Assembly (NCBI GenBank): GCA_030674155.1
Contig: CM060320.1
Span: 16,527,424 to 16,547,423, forward strand
Reading direction: 5' to 3'
DNA length: 20,000 bases
Source: Stramonita haemastoma
Taxonomy: Eukaryota > Mollusca > Gastropoda > Neogastropoda > Muricidae
The notes under the pieces were generated by a model, which had not been told where the DNA came from, ran no database searches, and saw only the letters and a list, made by a program, of their open reading frames with translations. The stretch's first letter is position 1. Each line of letters starts with the position of its first letter. Position numbers and translations under genes: made by a program. Positions 8,936 through 17,880 of the stretch are shown one piece after another.

Positions 8936-8990
<55 letters not shown>
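8880..8990. repeat. (CG)n and (CA)n Z-DNA-prone array
   Basis: GCGCGTGCGCGCGCGCGCGC at about 8881-8900 followed by (AC)n with slips to about 8990. Perfectly alternating purine-pyrimidine sequence with a GC core is the classical Z-forming arrangement. Confidence 0.95.
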
Positions 8991-8993
<3 letters not shown>

Positions 8994-9096
8994 GCAGCTT
9001 TAAAAAAAATTAAAAGAAGGGGGGAAAAACGAAAGAAAAAAAGTATTCCTTCTATTTTACACCTGTTCTTTTCCCTTTCGTGGTCCGGATAGGGCT

Positions 9097-9142
<46 letters not shown>
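9097..9142. repeat. Poly-G tract, 46 nt
   Basis: Forty-six consecutive G on the plus strand, after AGGGCT and before ACATCTC. This is the longest homopolymer in the window and a strong G-quadruplex candidate. Its true length may be misassembled. Confidence 0.95.
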
Positions 9143-9144
<2 letters not shown>

Positions 9145-9181
9145 ATCTCACCCCACCTCTATCTTTTTCAAATTTGGGATG

Positions 9182-9232
9182 ATTTATCTATTTATTTATT
9201 TATTTATATTAATTCATTTATTTATTTATTCA
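9182..9232. repeat. (TTTA)n microsatellite
   Basis: Two TTTA blocks separated by TATTAATTCA, lying immediately left of SINE C1's conserved end (TTTATTTCCAGGATAATGAA). Confidence 0.9.
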
Positions 9233-9243
9233 CATTATTCTTT

Positions 9244-9486
9244 TATTTCCAGGATAATGAAATAAGCACTCATGTGCTTTTTAATTTTTTTAAAAACATC
9301 CAGTCCCCTTGTGTTCGCAGTTTTGTAAATTTTGTCATCCGTTCCCAACGGCACACGATGGCTTACTCTTCACACGGGACCTCGGTTTATAGTCTCATCG
9401 GAAGGACTTTGTGTGGGGGGGGGGGGGGGGGAGTGGAAACACTTCAGAGGAAAAATCCTCTTGTACATGATTCGAACCCGGGTCAG
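9244..9486 (-). mobile_element. Family C SINE, copy C1 (internally deleted)
   Basis: The plus strand shows the family end TTTATTTCCAGGATAATGAA, then CATCCAGTCCCC, the GGCACACGATGGCTTACTCT segment, CACACGGGACCTCGGTTTAT and AATCCTCTTGTACATGATTC. The last of these leads to a minus-strand B-box, GGGTTCGAATCA. About 56 bp present in the other copies between TACTCTT and CACACGGG are missing. The A-box is also missing, and the sequence runs into (AAATC)n instead. A poly-G of 17 nt (9415-9431) occupies the place of a GGGGAGAGTGG segment. Confidence 0.8.
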
Positions 9487-9540
9487 CAGATATCAAATCA
9501 AATCAAATCAAATCAAATTTTTATTTCCAGATGGTACCTT
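9487..9540 (-). mobile_element. Orphan SINE 3' tail, (TTTGA)n type
   Basis: (AAATC)n at 9492-9516 followed by TTTTTATTTCCAGATGG. On the minus strand this is a SINE 3' end with a (TTTGA)n tail: the TTTATTTCCAG motif is the same as the end of C1 at 9244, and 15705-15752 has the same form. The body to the right is not recognisable, so it is a remnant abutting C1. Confidence 0.55.
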
Positions 9541-9870
9541 GAAAAAGCATCGATATAGCCCTGAAAATGAAGTCTGGTTGTTTTGTATATTTCTCAAAAT
9601 GATATTTTTGGCGGAGTAATTGCCTTTGACTAGATCCGGTGCATTGGGTTATATCTAGAACATAATGCTTTCTTATACACTTTGCTGACGTCGTCTTTGG
9701 GTGTGTGGTAGAAGTTTAACTGTGGTATTTGTATGAGCCGAGAAATTCAGGGATCCTGAATGAATAATATATTAAAAAAATCTTGTGAAGTGAAAATTAA
9801 AAAAAAGTAAAGGAAAAAGTGTGAAAAATTAAAGAACTGTGGCACCATTCAACACCTCTCTTCCTCTTTC
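9541..9870. other. Unique non-coding sequence
   Basis: Mixed then A-rich DNA. No gene or known repeat is seen. Confidence 0.5.
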
Positions 9871-9878
9871 TGTGTGTG

Positions 9879-9931
<53 letters not shown>

Positions 9932-10073
9932 GTGTGTGTGGTGATGTTTGTTTGTGTTGTTTGTGTGTGTGTTTTGTGTGTGTTGTGTGTGTTAGTTGTG
10001 TGTGTGTCACTCTGTGTTGTGAGTCTCTCTGTGTTTGTATGTGTGTGTGTGTTTTGTGTGTGTGTGTGTTGTG

Positions 10074-10171
<98 letters not shown>

Positions 10172-10199
10172 TGTGTGTGTGTGACTTGTGTGTGTTTGT
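9871..10199. repeat. (TG)n array with TTGT interruptions
   Basis: TG units with frequent GTTGTG, GTTTTGTG and GTGATG interruptions. The cleanest stretches are about 9881-9930 and 10107-10167. It continues directly into CTGT-rich sequence. Confidence 0.95.
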
Positions 10200-10344
10200 G
10201 TGTCCTCGTCTTCTGTCTGTTTCCTGTCTGATCTGTCTGTCTGTCTGTCTGTCCTGTCTGTCTCTGTCTCTCTTCTGTCTCTCCTGTCTCTCTGTCTCTG
10301 TCTCTGTCTCTCTGTCTCTGTCTCTGTCTCTTCTGTCTCTCTGT

Positions 10345-10438
<94 letters not shown>
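10200..10438. repeat. (TCTG)n grading into (TC)n
   Basis: TCTG/CCTG units to about 10345, then pure (TC)n of about 88 bp at 10350-10437. Read on the minus strand the order is GA, CAGA, CA, the same order as 8419-8990 on the plus strand. Confidence 0.95.
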
Positions 10439-10837
10439 AAACACGATGCCGGAAGAACACGCACGACAAAACAGGCACATTAACCTACACGAAGGCAAAA
10501 CGAAAGGCAAGAAGAAACAGGTAGAGAGAGAGAGACCTGTACGATCACTATCTATCTACTGTTGTTCAGATTGTCTGCGCCGTCTCATCCGCTTCTACCT
10601 GGGGTTGGGGTGACACCACAGTTGAGTCAGTGACACTCTCTAACTAAACGTGACGCTCCACCACATAATGAGTCTAATCGCATTGCACCATAGGTCTTAG
10701 TTTTTAACATGTTATTGATTTGAAGCAAAAAGGGTACTGAACACACACACACACAAAAAAACCAAGATTGAAAATCGGACGTTTCTATATAAAGCTAGAT
10801 CTATTACAAATTGAAATGATACACCGCGGGAAGTGAC
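10439..10837. other. Unique non-coding sequence
   Basis: About 400 bp of unique sequence with a short GA run near 10524 and (CA)8 at 10739-10754. No gene is visible. Confidence 0.5.
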
Positions 10838-11117
10838 AAAATGAGAAAATCTAGTCCCTGTGTGAATGCAGTTTTGTCATTTTTGTCATCTGTTCCCACC
10901 GACGCACGATGGCCTACTTCAAAAAGCGGAATAGGATTTAACGTGTGCGCAATATGTTCTGCGTGCGTTCGCACACGGGGCGTCAGTTTATCATCCGAAG
11001 GACTTTGGGGAGAGTGGAGTCAGCACTGATGTTAACTCCAGGAGAAAAATCCCCTCGAACGGGAATCGCACCCGGGTCGTCAAATTGCGAGCGCAATGTT
11101 CTGACCAGTAGGCTATC
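10838..11117 (-). mobile_element. Family C SINE, copy C2 (near full length)
   Basis: The best-preserved C copy. The minus-strand head reads TAGCCTACTGGTCAGAAC (A-box, complement of about 11099-11115) and CGGGTGCGATTCCC (B-box, near 11061-11074). The body complements ATCCGAAGGACTTTGGGGAG, CACACGGGGCGTCAGTTTAT and AAAAAGCGGAATAGGATTTA. Its 5' head on the minus strand is capped by a poly-C/poly-G homopolymer where C5 and C6 have CCCGTCCCC, and (GT)n follows. The 3' end is less sure. Confidence 0.85.
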
Positions 11118-11142
11118 CCCCCCCCCCCCCCCCCCCCGCGTG

Positions 11143-11216
<74 letters not shown>

Positions 11217-11232
11217 ACGCACGCGCGCGCGA
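11117..11232. repeat. Poly-C (21 nt), (GT)n and CG block at the head of SINE C2
   Basis: Poly-C at 11117-11137, then GCGTGTT, pure (GT)n at about 11145-11213, and GCGTACGCACGCGCGCGCG to 11232. The homopolymer begins exactly at the SINE head. Confidence 0.95.
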
Positions 11233-11365
11233 TGTGCCCATGCCTACGCACACGCATTATGTGTGCATGATTTTAAGCCGATGTAGAATGACATAAAACG
11301 TGCTTTCCTGTCATTCAGCCAACCTCCCCCACTGGCTAATTTCACACCCTCATCCTTTATAACAG
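11233..11365. other. Unique spacer
   Basis: No feature is recognised. Confidence 0.4.
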
Positions 11366-11506
<141 letters not shown>

Positions 11507-11615
11507 CGCATTGTCATGTCGTTGTGCTTTGTTTTACACTGCAAATCAAAGCCAGTGTTTAAAGCCTATAGAGGATGTCTTCACGAATTTCCTTGTTTCG
11601 CGCTCACGCGGGCGG
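11507..11615. other. Unique spacer
   Basis: Mixed sequence ending in a CpG-rich stretch (CGCGCTCACGCGGGCGGTGT). No gene is recognised. Confidence 0.4.
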
Positions 11616-11628
11616 TGTGGCGGCGCGC

Positions 11629-11683
<55 letters not shown>

Positions 11684-11716
11684 GTGTTGTGTGTGTGTGT
11701 GTTGTTGTGTATTGTT
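11616..11716. repeat. (CG)n-(GT)n array
   Basis: GGCGGCGCGCGCG, then (GT)n at about 11630-11681 with TTGTGTTG interruptions to 11716. Confidence 0.95.
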
Positions 11717-11920
11717 TTGTTACCTTGTTCATTCTAATGCAAGTAACTGAAAATCGATTTTCAAAAGGGAGTGGGCATATGTGTATCAGTCTTTGGGATT
11801 CTTCTTCGTTGTTGTGGTCGTCCTCGAGCACTCAGTCTTTAGAATGAGTTGATAAACTGACGCTCCCTGAGTACCTTTAAGCCTAATCAATGCACGTACA
11901 AGAGCCTACGGCAATATACA
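11717..11920. other. Unique spacer
   Basis: No feature is recognised. Confidence 0.4.
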
Positions 11921-12076
11921 GTGGTGGTGGTGGTGGTGTGTGTGTGTGTGTGTGTGTTGTCTGTCTGTCCTGTCTGTCTGTTTGTCTGTCTGTGTGTCGT
12001 GTGTGCGTGCGCGCGCCTATATGTACGTGTGTCTGTCTGTTCTGTCTGTCTGTCTCTCTGTCTGTCTGTCTGTGCC
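11921..12076. repeat. (GGT)n, (GT)n and (CTGT)n compound array
   Basis: GGTGGTGGTGGT, (GT)n to 11957, CTGT units, a CG block GTGCGTGCGCGCGCC near 12003-12017, then CTGT/CTCT units to about 12076. Confidence 0.9.
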
Positions 12077-12395
12077 TGTGTTATGCTCTTTTTTAAATAA
12101 AAAAAATTACAGAAAATACATCCACTTTCATAAGTACAGGTAACAAAATCCCTCTCCATTGTTTTTTAAAACTTGTTCAAGATTACAAAAGACTAGTCCA
12201 TTTTGATGCTGGTAAGAATAGGTGACCCAATTTTTTAATGCATGCACACTAGTGTTGTGTTTTAAAAAAATCTTTACTGAAGTCAGGATATGGTTAGCTA
12301 AATGGTGGTTTTTATGTATAAAAATAATTTACATACGCAAAATGTAACAATTAGTAGACTTCGGAGCACTAGCCGAGGAATGTGCAACTCCACAC
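12077..12395. other. Unique non-coding sequence
   Basis: AT-rich unique sequence, about 320 bp. No gene or repeat is recognised. Confidence 0.5.
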
Positions 12396-12741
<346 letters not shown>

Positions 12742-13215
12742 TGTAATGAGTAATCCTTCTTTCAGAGTATGGGTGTGTACACACCCACTATGTACTGGGA
12801 GTTTAACTGCTGATTAAGTGCTTTTCTAATAAACACAAACAAACAAAGTTTTGCGCAAGTGTAGAACATATATTTATTGACTAAGTCATGAAATTTCAAG
12901 GCAATAGCCTTGAAGTTTTTGAGTTACATAGCAGAATATAGGGGTCTGGATAAAAAAAAATCAACTCAGAGCGTATGGGGAAGGTTAAAAGCTTGAATTG
13001 ACAGCAGTTTGATGTAAAAAAAATATATATATTGGGACTCGGTTGTCATCAAAATTCAACAAAAGCTGTTCGGGGCATGGCCCTTTGAGGGCTTATCCCA
13101 CAATGGAGTGAGTCCTCAAACATTGATGGAGACACACGTCCTTCTCCGCCCATTTTCTTTGGTCTTTTTTTCTTTTACCTTGAACCGGATCTATCACGTG
13201 CTCTCTTGTGATCTT
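12742..13215. other. Unique sequence with two small inverted repeats
   Basis: It holds an 18-bp perfect palindrome TGGGTGTGTACACACCCA (12770-12787), an AATAAA at 12828, and an 8-bp stem with 4-nt loop, TTCAAGGC-AATA-GCCTTGAA (12894-12913). No gene is recognised. Confidence 0.6.
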
Positions 13216-13320
13216 ATATACATACATGTATGTATGTATGTATGTATGTATGTATGTATGTATGTATGTATGTATGTATGTATGTATGTATGTATGTATG
13301 TATGTATGTATGTATGTATG

Positions 13321-13351
<31 letters not shown>

Positions 13352-13452
13352 CGATGTATGTATGTATGTATGTATGTATGTATGTATGTATGTATGTATG
13401 TATGTATGTATGTATGTATGTATGTATGTATGTATGTATGTATGTATGTATG

Positions 13453-13484
<32 letters not shown>

Positions 13485-13622
13485 AAGATGTATGTATATT
13501 GTATGTAGTTGTATAGTAATGTATGGGTATGGTTGTATGTATTATGTATGAGTCTAACATGTATGTAACGTTATGATTGTATGTTTTTTTGTTGTATGAT
13601 GTATGTTTTGTATGTATTAATG

Positions 13623-13656
<34 letters not shown>

Positions 13657-13758
13657 TGTATGTATGTATGTATGTATGTATGTATGTATGTATGTATGTA
13701 TGTATGTATGTATGTATGTATGTATGTATGTATGTATGTATGTATGTATGTATGTATG

Positions 13759-13790
<32 letters not shown>

Positions 13791-13858
13791 TGTATGTATG
13801 TATGTATGTATGTATGTATGTATGTATGTAGTGTATGTAGGTAGTGTATGTATGTATG

Positions 13859-13889
<31 letters not shown>

Positions 13890-14112
13890 TGTATATGTAT
13901 TGTATGTATGTATGTATGTATGTATGTATGTTATGTATGTATGTATGTATGTATGTATGTATGTATGTATGTATGTATGTATTGTTGTATGTATGTATGT
14001 ATGTATGTATGTATGTATGTATGTATGTATGTATGTATGTATGTATGTATGTATGTATGTATTATGTATGTATGTATGTATGTTTGTATGTACATATTCA
14101 TGTATATGTATG
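13216..14112. repeat. (TATG)n giant tetranucleotide array
   Basis: Two long blocks at about 13227-13492 and 13621-14090 are joined by a decayed TATG-rich segment (13493-13620). Only a few slips break the blocks (for example AACGATG near 13350, TGTATATG near 13760, TTATG near 13930, TTGTTG near 13982). The left edge is a perfect 18-bp palindrome, ATACATACATGTATGTAT (13218-13235). All three plus frames read MYVC repeats and all minus frames HTYI, with no stops. These are not genes. Confidence 0.97.
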
Positions 14113-14175
14113 TAGTAGAAGGCACCCATCAGTCTCGGAAGACTATGGAGTTGCGCTCTAGTCTTTAGAGCGCAA
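14113..14175. mobile_element. Unidentified repeat-like fragment with 8-bp hairpin
   Basis: GGCACCCATCAGTCTCGGAA then GACTATGGAGTT and a perfect stem GCGCTCTA-GTCTT-TAGAGCGC (14153-14173), ending CCTGGATAAG next to C3. It looks like a piece of another interspersed repeat because of its abrupt, clean junctions with the TATG array and the SINE. There is no second copy in this window. Confidence 0.35.
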
Positions 14176-14336
14176 AGCCTGGATAAGTATTCATCCAGTC
14201 CCCGTGTGTATGCAGTTGTGTAAATATTGTCATCTTTCCCACCGGCATACAATGGCCTACTCTTACGAAAAGCGGAACAGGATTTAGCGTGTGCGCAAGA
14301 TGTTCTGCGTGCGTTCGCACATGGGGCCTCGGTTTA

Positions 14337-14337
<1 letters not shown>
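14176..14337 (-). mobile_element. Family C SINE, copy C3 (head replaced by TG array)
   Basis: The plus strand reads ATCCAGTCCCCGTGTGTATG, CCCACCGGCATACAATGGCC, ACGAAAAGCGGAACAGGATT, GCAAGATGTTCTGCGTGCGT and CACATGGGGCCTCGGTTTAC. It ends at CAG, where other copies continue TAGTCTCATCCG. From there the sequence is (TG)n. The tRNA-like head is therefore missing. Confidence 0.8.
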
Positions 14338-14405
<68 letters not shown>

Positions 14406-14424
14406 GTATGTGTGTGTGTGTGTG

Positions 14425-14452
<28 letters not shown>
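14338..14452. repeat. (TG)n array starting inside SINE C3
   Basis: Pure TG of about 66 bp to 14404, then TG with TTGTATG and GGTG slips to 14452. Confidence 0.95.
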
Positions 14453-14455
<3 letters not shown>

Positions 14456-14610
14456 AGCAAAAAAACCCAACTGAAGCAAACCAGAAGAAAAGCTTTAGAA
14501 ATCATAGATGAATCATAGTGGGCGTGCTCCACACAAAGAAGTTTTAAAACATCTGTTTGAGCTTTAAGTGAAGATTATTCTTTTTCTTTCTGGTTTGTGT
14601 GTGTTATTTG
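14453..14610. other. Unique spacer
   Basis: Mixed sequence between two SINE copies. Nothing is recognised. Confidence 0.4.
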
Positions 14611-14845
14611 TTATTGTTTTATATTGAGGATAATGGAATAAGCACTCGTGTGCTGTTTTACATCTAGTCCCCGTGTGTGTGCAGTTTGTAAGTTTTGTCA
14701 TTGTTCCCACCGGCACACGATGGTTTACTCTTACGAAAAGCGGAACAGGATTTAACATCTGCACAAGATTTTCTGTGCACCCGGGCCCTCGGTTTATTGT
14801 TTCATCCGAAAGACTTTTTTTTCTTTGAGGGGGGGGAGAGAGTGG
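14611..14845 (-). mobile_element. Family C SINE, copy C4 (head replaced by TG array)
   Basis: The plus strand reads GAGGATAATGGAATAAGCAC, ACATCTAGTCCCCGTGTGTG, GGCACACGATGGTTTACTCT, ACGAAAAGCGGAACAGGATT, CCTCGGTTTATTGTTTCATC and CGAAAGACTTTT. It ends at GGGGGGGAGAGAGTGG. Just where other copies read AGTCAGCACTGATG it changes to TGTGTGAGGTGTGTG. Confidence 0.8.
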
Positions 14846-14851
14846 TGTGTG

Positions 14852-14939
<88 letters not shown>

Positions 14940-14985
14940 CTGTCTGTTGTCTGTCTGTCGTCTGTTGTCTGTCTGTCTGTGTCCG
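14846..14985. repeat. (TG)n then (CTGT)n array at the break of SINE C4
   Basis: (TG)n at about 14857-14938 followed by CTGT units with TTGTC slips to about 14981. Confidence 0.95.
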
Positions 14986-15046
14986 TGTGCAGCAGCATTC
15001 GTGTATGGTATGTGATAGCAAATCATTTGTTTTCTTCTTTTTCGCT
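14986..15046. other. Short unique spacer
   Basis: Nothing is recognised. Confidence 0.35.
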
Positions 15047-15584
15047 TTATTTATTATTTTATTTCGATAGCAATGAAATAAGCCTGTGGGATTTTTTTTA
15101 TACCAATCTCCGTATACATACAACTTTTGAAAATATCGTCATCCGTCCCTATTAAACACAAATGCCCTATATACCTTCTGAAAAGCGGAACAGGTTTTAA
15201 CATCTGCGAAAGATGTTCTGCGTGCATCGCACACGGGACCTCGGTTTATAATCTCATCCGAAGGACTTTCGGGAATTGTGGAGGAGTTTTGTTTTTTTTT
15301 TGTACCACTTCATGTCACAGCAGATTTCTCTGCGTGAAATTCGGGCTGCTCTCCCCGGGGACAGCGCGTCGCCACTAGTGCAGCACCTACCCATTTTTTT
15401 TCCTGCATGCAACTTATTTGTCTCCCTATCAGAGTCGACACTGATGTGAACTCCAGAGGCAAAATCCTGATAGAACGGGCATCTGGGTGGTGGAGGAAGC
15501 AGAGGTAGGTCAAACCCGGGTTGTGAATCAAATCACGAACACAAAGCGCATCGTGCAACGGTTTAACCACCAGGCAACCCGTCC
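15047..15584 (-). mobile_element. Family C SINE, copy C5, interrupted by a family D copy
   Basis: The left part (15047-15287) carries CAATGAAATAAGCCTGTG, GAAAAGCGGAACAGGTTTTA, CACACGGGACCTCGGTTTAT and CATCCGAAGGACTTTCGGGA. The right part (15432-15584) resumes with GTCGACACTGATGTGAACTC and CAGAGGCAAAATCC. It ends in a minus-strand tRNA-like head with A-box TTGCCTGGTGGTTAAACC (complement of 15560-15577) and B-box-like GGGTTTGACC. The two parts join at the point where C2 reads GAGTGGAGTCAGCACTG, so this is one element split by an insertion. Confidence 0.85.
15288..15431 (-). mobile_element. Family D SINE fragment nested in C5
   Basis: T-rich start, then TACCACTTCATGTCACAGCA, GCGTGAAATTCGGGCTGCTC, AGCGCGTCGCCACTAGTGCA and TTTCCTGCATGCAACTTATT. 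It lacks the tRNA-like head, so it is 5'-truncated in the minus sense. GAGT occurs at both junctions (15284-15287 and 15432-15435), a possible short target-site duplication. Confidence 0.8.
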
Positions 15585-15704
15585 CCAAGTGACACACAGA
15601 GAGGGAGGGAGTGTGTTGCCTATTTTTAAACAGTCTGCCAATGTTAGGCATCATCTCTCATGTCACTGTCATCTGTCACTGGTATTTTTTTTTGCAGGTG
15701 CAGT
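15585..15704. other. Unique spacer
   Basis: GAGG-rich start, then unique sequence. Nothing is recognised. Confidence 0.35.
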
Positions 15705-15752
15705 GATCAGTCAAAGTCAAAGTCGAAGTCAAATCTTTATGCCAGGTGGAAT
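15705..15752 (-). mobile_element. Orphan SINE 3' tail, (CTTTGA)n type
   Basis: AGTCAAAGTCAAAGTCGAAGTCAAA-type units, broken by small changes, then TCTTTATGCCAGGTGGAATA and AATAAGC. This parallels the family C end TTTATTTCCAGG-TAATGAAATAAGC and the tail at 9487-9540. No SINE body follows. Confidence 0.5.
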
Positions 15753-15971
15753 AAATAAGCAATACTTCTGGGGGGTTGTGTTGTTGTTTTTTTTAATGCA
15801 AGCCTTCCATTTTTTTATTGTTTTTTTCGGGGCTGGTAGGGATTTTGTTTGTTAGTTTGTTTGATTTGTTATTGGGTTTTGTTTTGTTTTGGTTTGGTTT
15901 TTTATGGTTCTTGTTTGGTTGTGGAGTTGTGCTGTTTGGTGGTGGTGGTTTTTTGGATGAGGTGTGTGTGG
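15753..15971. other. T/G-rich low-complexity sequence
   Basis: GTTTTG-, TTGG- and TTTT-rich DNA with almost no A or C on the plus strand between about 15830 and 15960, leading into the TG array. No gene is visible. Confidence 0.5.
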
Positions 15972-16210
<239 letters not shown>

Positions 16211-16377
16211 TCATATCATCATCATCATCATCATCACTATCATCATCATCATCTATCATCATCTATAATGATAATAATAATATATAAGATAATATAATAT
16301 AAGAAGTAATGATAATTATATGTATATCATCATAATGACGATGATGATGACGACGAGACGATGATGATGATGATAAT
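16211..16377. repeat. (ATC)n and (GAT)n inverted trinucleotide arrays
   Basis: ATC units at about 16213-16265, an AT-rich centre, then GAT/GAC units at about 16337-16375. The two arms are reverse complements and could pair in a stem around an AT-rich loop of about 70 nt. Confidence 0.85.
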
Positions 16378-16611
16378 CCCCCACCATCCAACTAGGTCAA
16401 GACATTGAAGACGGTCAACACAACGTGTTCTTTGATTCCTATTAATCTTTGTTTATTTCACTAGTGTGACGTGTTTTTATGTGATCAAACAAACATCCGT
16501 TTCGAATCTTACGCGTGACGAGAACAGTAATAAACCCAAATACTTTGTCTAAAATCTCTACAACGACCATATAAAACACCTGCCCGCCATCCTTTTTTAA
16601 AAAGTTGGAGA
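16378..16611. other. Unique non-coding sequence
   Basis: Part of an open minus-strand frame (16442-16873) that reads through poly-G as poly-proline. No domain is recognised and no gene is called. Confidence 0.4.
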
Positions 16612-16629
16612 GGGGGGGGGGGGGGGGGG
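16612..16629. repeat. Poly-G tract, 18 nt
   Basis: Eighteen consecutive G after GGAGA, before TCTCTTTTTTG. Confidence 0.95.
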
Positions 16630-16934
16630 TCTCTTTTTTGTCATCAACTCTCATTCTTCCGCAATAGTAACTCCAAACGCACGCAATAGGTCGTCTCAAA
16701 AAACAACAACACACAATAAAAAACGAGCGTGTCATCAAACAGTTGAGGAAAACAAAAGGTTTTGTAATTCGATTGAAGTGGGCCCAGTGGGGCTTGCTGT
16801 GCAGTAGGCTTGAAGTCGTCTGGCTGGCTGGCGGTTTCCAAGAACGTGACGTTTGTGCAACGACACCCTGCACTGAAGCCTCACAGGAGAGTTTGATGTC
16901 ATCTACATTGTGGCAGGAAATTTCTGTCTGCCTG
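16630..16934. other. Unique sequence, open in both directions, unassigned
   Basis: About 300 bp of unique DNA open in a plus frame (from ATG 16743, with WAQWGLLCSRLEVVWLAGGF) and a minus frame (RITKPFVFLNCLMTRSFF). I recognise neither, and each runs into a homopolymer. No splice sites or promoter are convincing. Confidence 0.35.
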
Positions 16935-16970
16935 CCCCCCCCCCCCCCCCCCTTTTTTTTTTTTTTTTTT
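16935..16970. repeat. (C)18(T)18 homopolymer switch
   Basis: Eighteen C directly followed by eighteen T, a 36-nt polypyrimidine block with one transition. Confidence 0.95.
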
Positions 16971-16979
16971 GTAGCATCC

Positions 16980-17015
16980 TTTTATACACACACACACACG
17001 CTCGCGCGTGCCGCA

Positions 17016-17058
<43 letters not shown>

Positions 17059-17075
17059 AGAGAGGGTGATGTGTG

Positions 17076-17130
<55 letters not shown>
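16980..17130. repeat. (CA)n, (TA)n and (GA)n short arrays
   Basis: ACACACACACACAC near 16985-16999, CGCTCGCGCG, (TA)n at about 17018-17056, then a pure (GA)n of about 50 bp at 17080-17130. Confidence 0.9.
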
Positions 17131-17133
<3 letters not shown>

Positions 17134-17300
17134 TGGGGAGGGGGGGGGATTAATGAGGAAGAGGGTTTTGTTTATATATTTATATTTTTTCTTTTGATTT
17201 TTTTTTTATTCGTTTGTTTGCTTTGCTTTGCTTTGGGGAAGGGGTTTGGGTTGTTTTTTGTTTGTTTTTTTTCCTTTTTTTTAGGGGGAGGGGGGCTGAA
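17131..17300. other. T/G-rich low-complexity sequence
   Basis: GGGGAGGGGGGGG, long T runs with G interruptions, then TTTTAGGGGGAGGGGGG. No gene is visible. Confidence 0.5.
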
Positions 17301-17880
17301 GTCCACAAACTGTTCTGGTTGCAGGACTAAAAGCTGTACGTTTTTCTTTCCTGCCTCATCTTATGTGACGTTCCTATCCCTGCTGTTCCCACGCAAGCCT
17401 GTAAAAATTTTCTTCGGTTTTCTTTTTTCTGCTGAAGTTCCTCGCGCTGTCTTTGTAAAGATGTGTTTATGTTTGTTTTCACTGTTATAAATTCCTTGCT
17501 GTCGTTTTCGTAACTAAACTATGTTTTAGTCCCACTGTTGTTCTTTTTTCCCATTTCATTTCATTCTTCTTCTTTCTTCTATTTTTTTTATTCATTCATT
17601 CATTCATTTGTTTATAAATCAATTGTTTGGTTTTTTCCCTTTCTTTATTTAGTTATCTATTAATAGATTGAATTCTCTTTCTTTTTCATGCATTTATTTA
17701 CTCATTTATTGATTTTTTTTTCTTTCTTTCTTTCTTTTACTGCTTTTTCTGTCATTTAATCATCATCACCAATACTACTAGCATCCTTAGCATCAACACT
17801 ATCTTCTTCTTCGTCCTCTTCTTTATCCTCCAAAACCTCCTTAACACTGTAATCATTGTTTTGCTGGGGGGGGTTCTTGT
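17301..17880. other. Unique to T-rich sequence, no gene seen
   Basis: About 200 bp of unique DNA followed by T-rich DNA with short runs: (TTCA)n at about 17590-17607, (TTTC)n at about 17720-17738, ATCATC near 17759. Frames are short and unrecognised. Confidence 0.5.

Noticed and set aside
13227..14115. Long stop-free frames reading MYVC or HTYI repeats
   Set aside because: A four-base unit without stop in any phase gives all frames open. There is no start context, no domain and no non-repetitive part.
16442..17069. Overlapping plus and minus frames of 108-143 codons
   Set aside because: Each passes through poly-G or poly-C/poly-T homopolymers and I recognise no family on either strand. Kept only as unassigned unique sequence.
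17270..17300. Telomere-like TTAGGG
   Set aside because: A single TTAGGGGGAGGGG in G/T-rich DNA, with no tandem TTAGGG.
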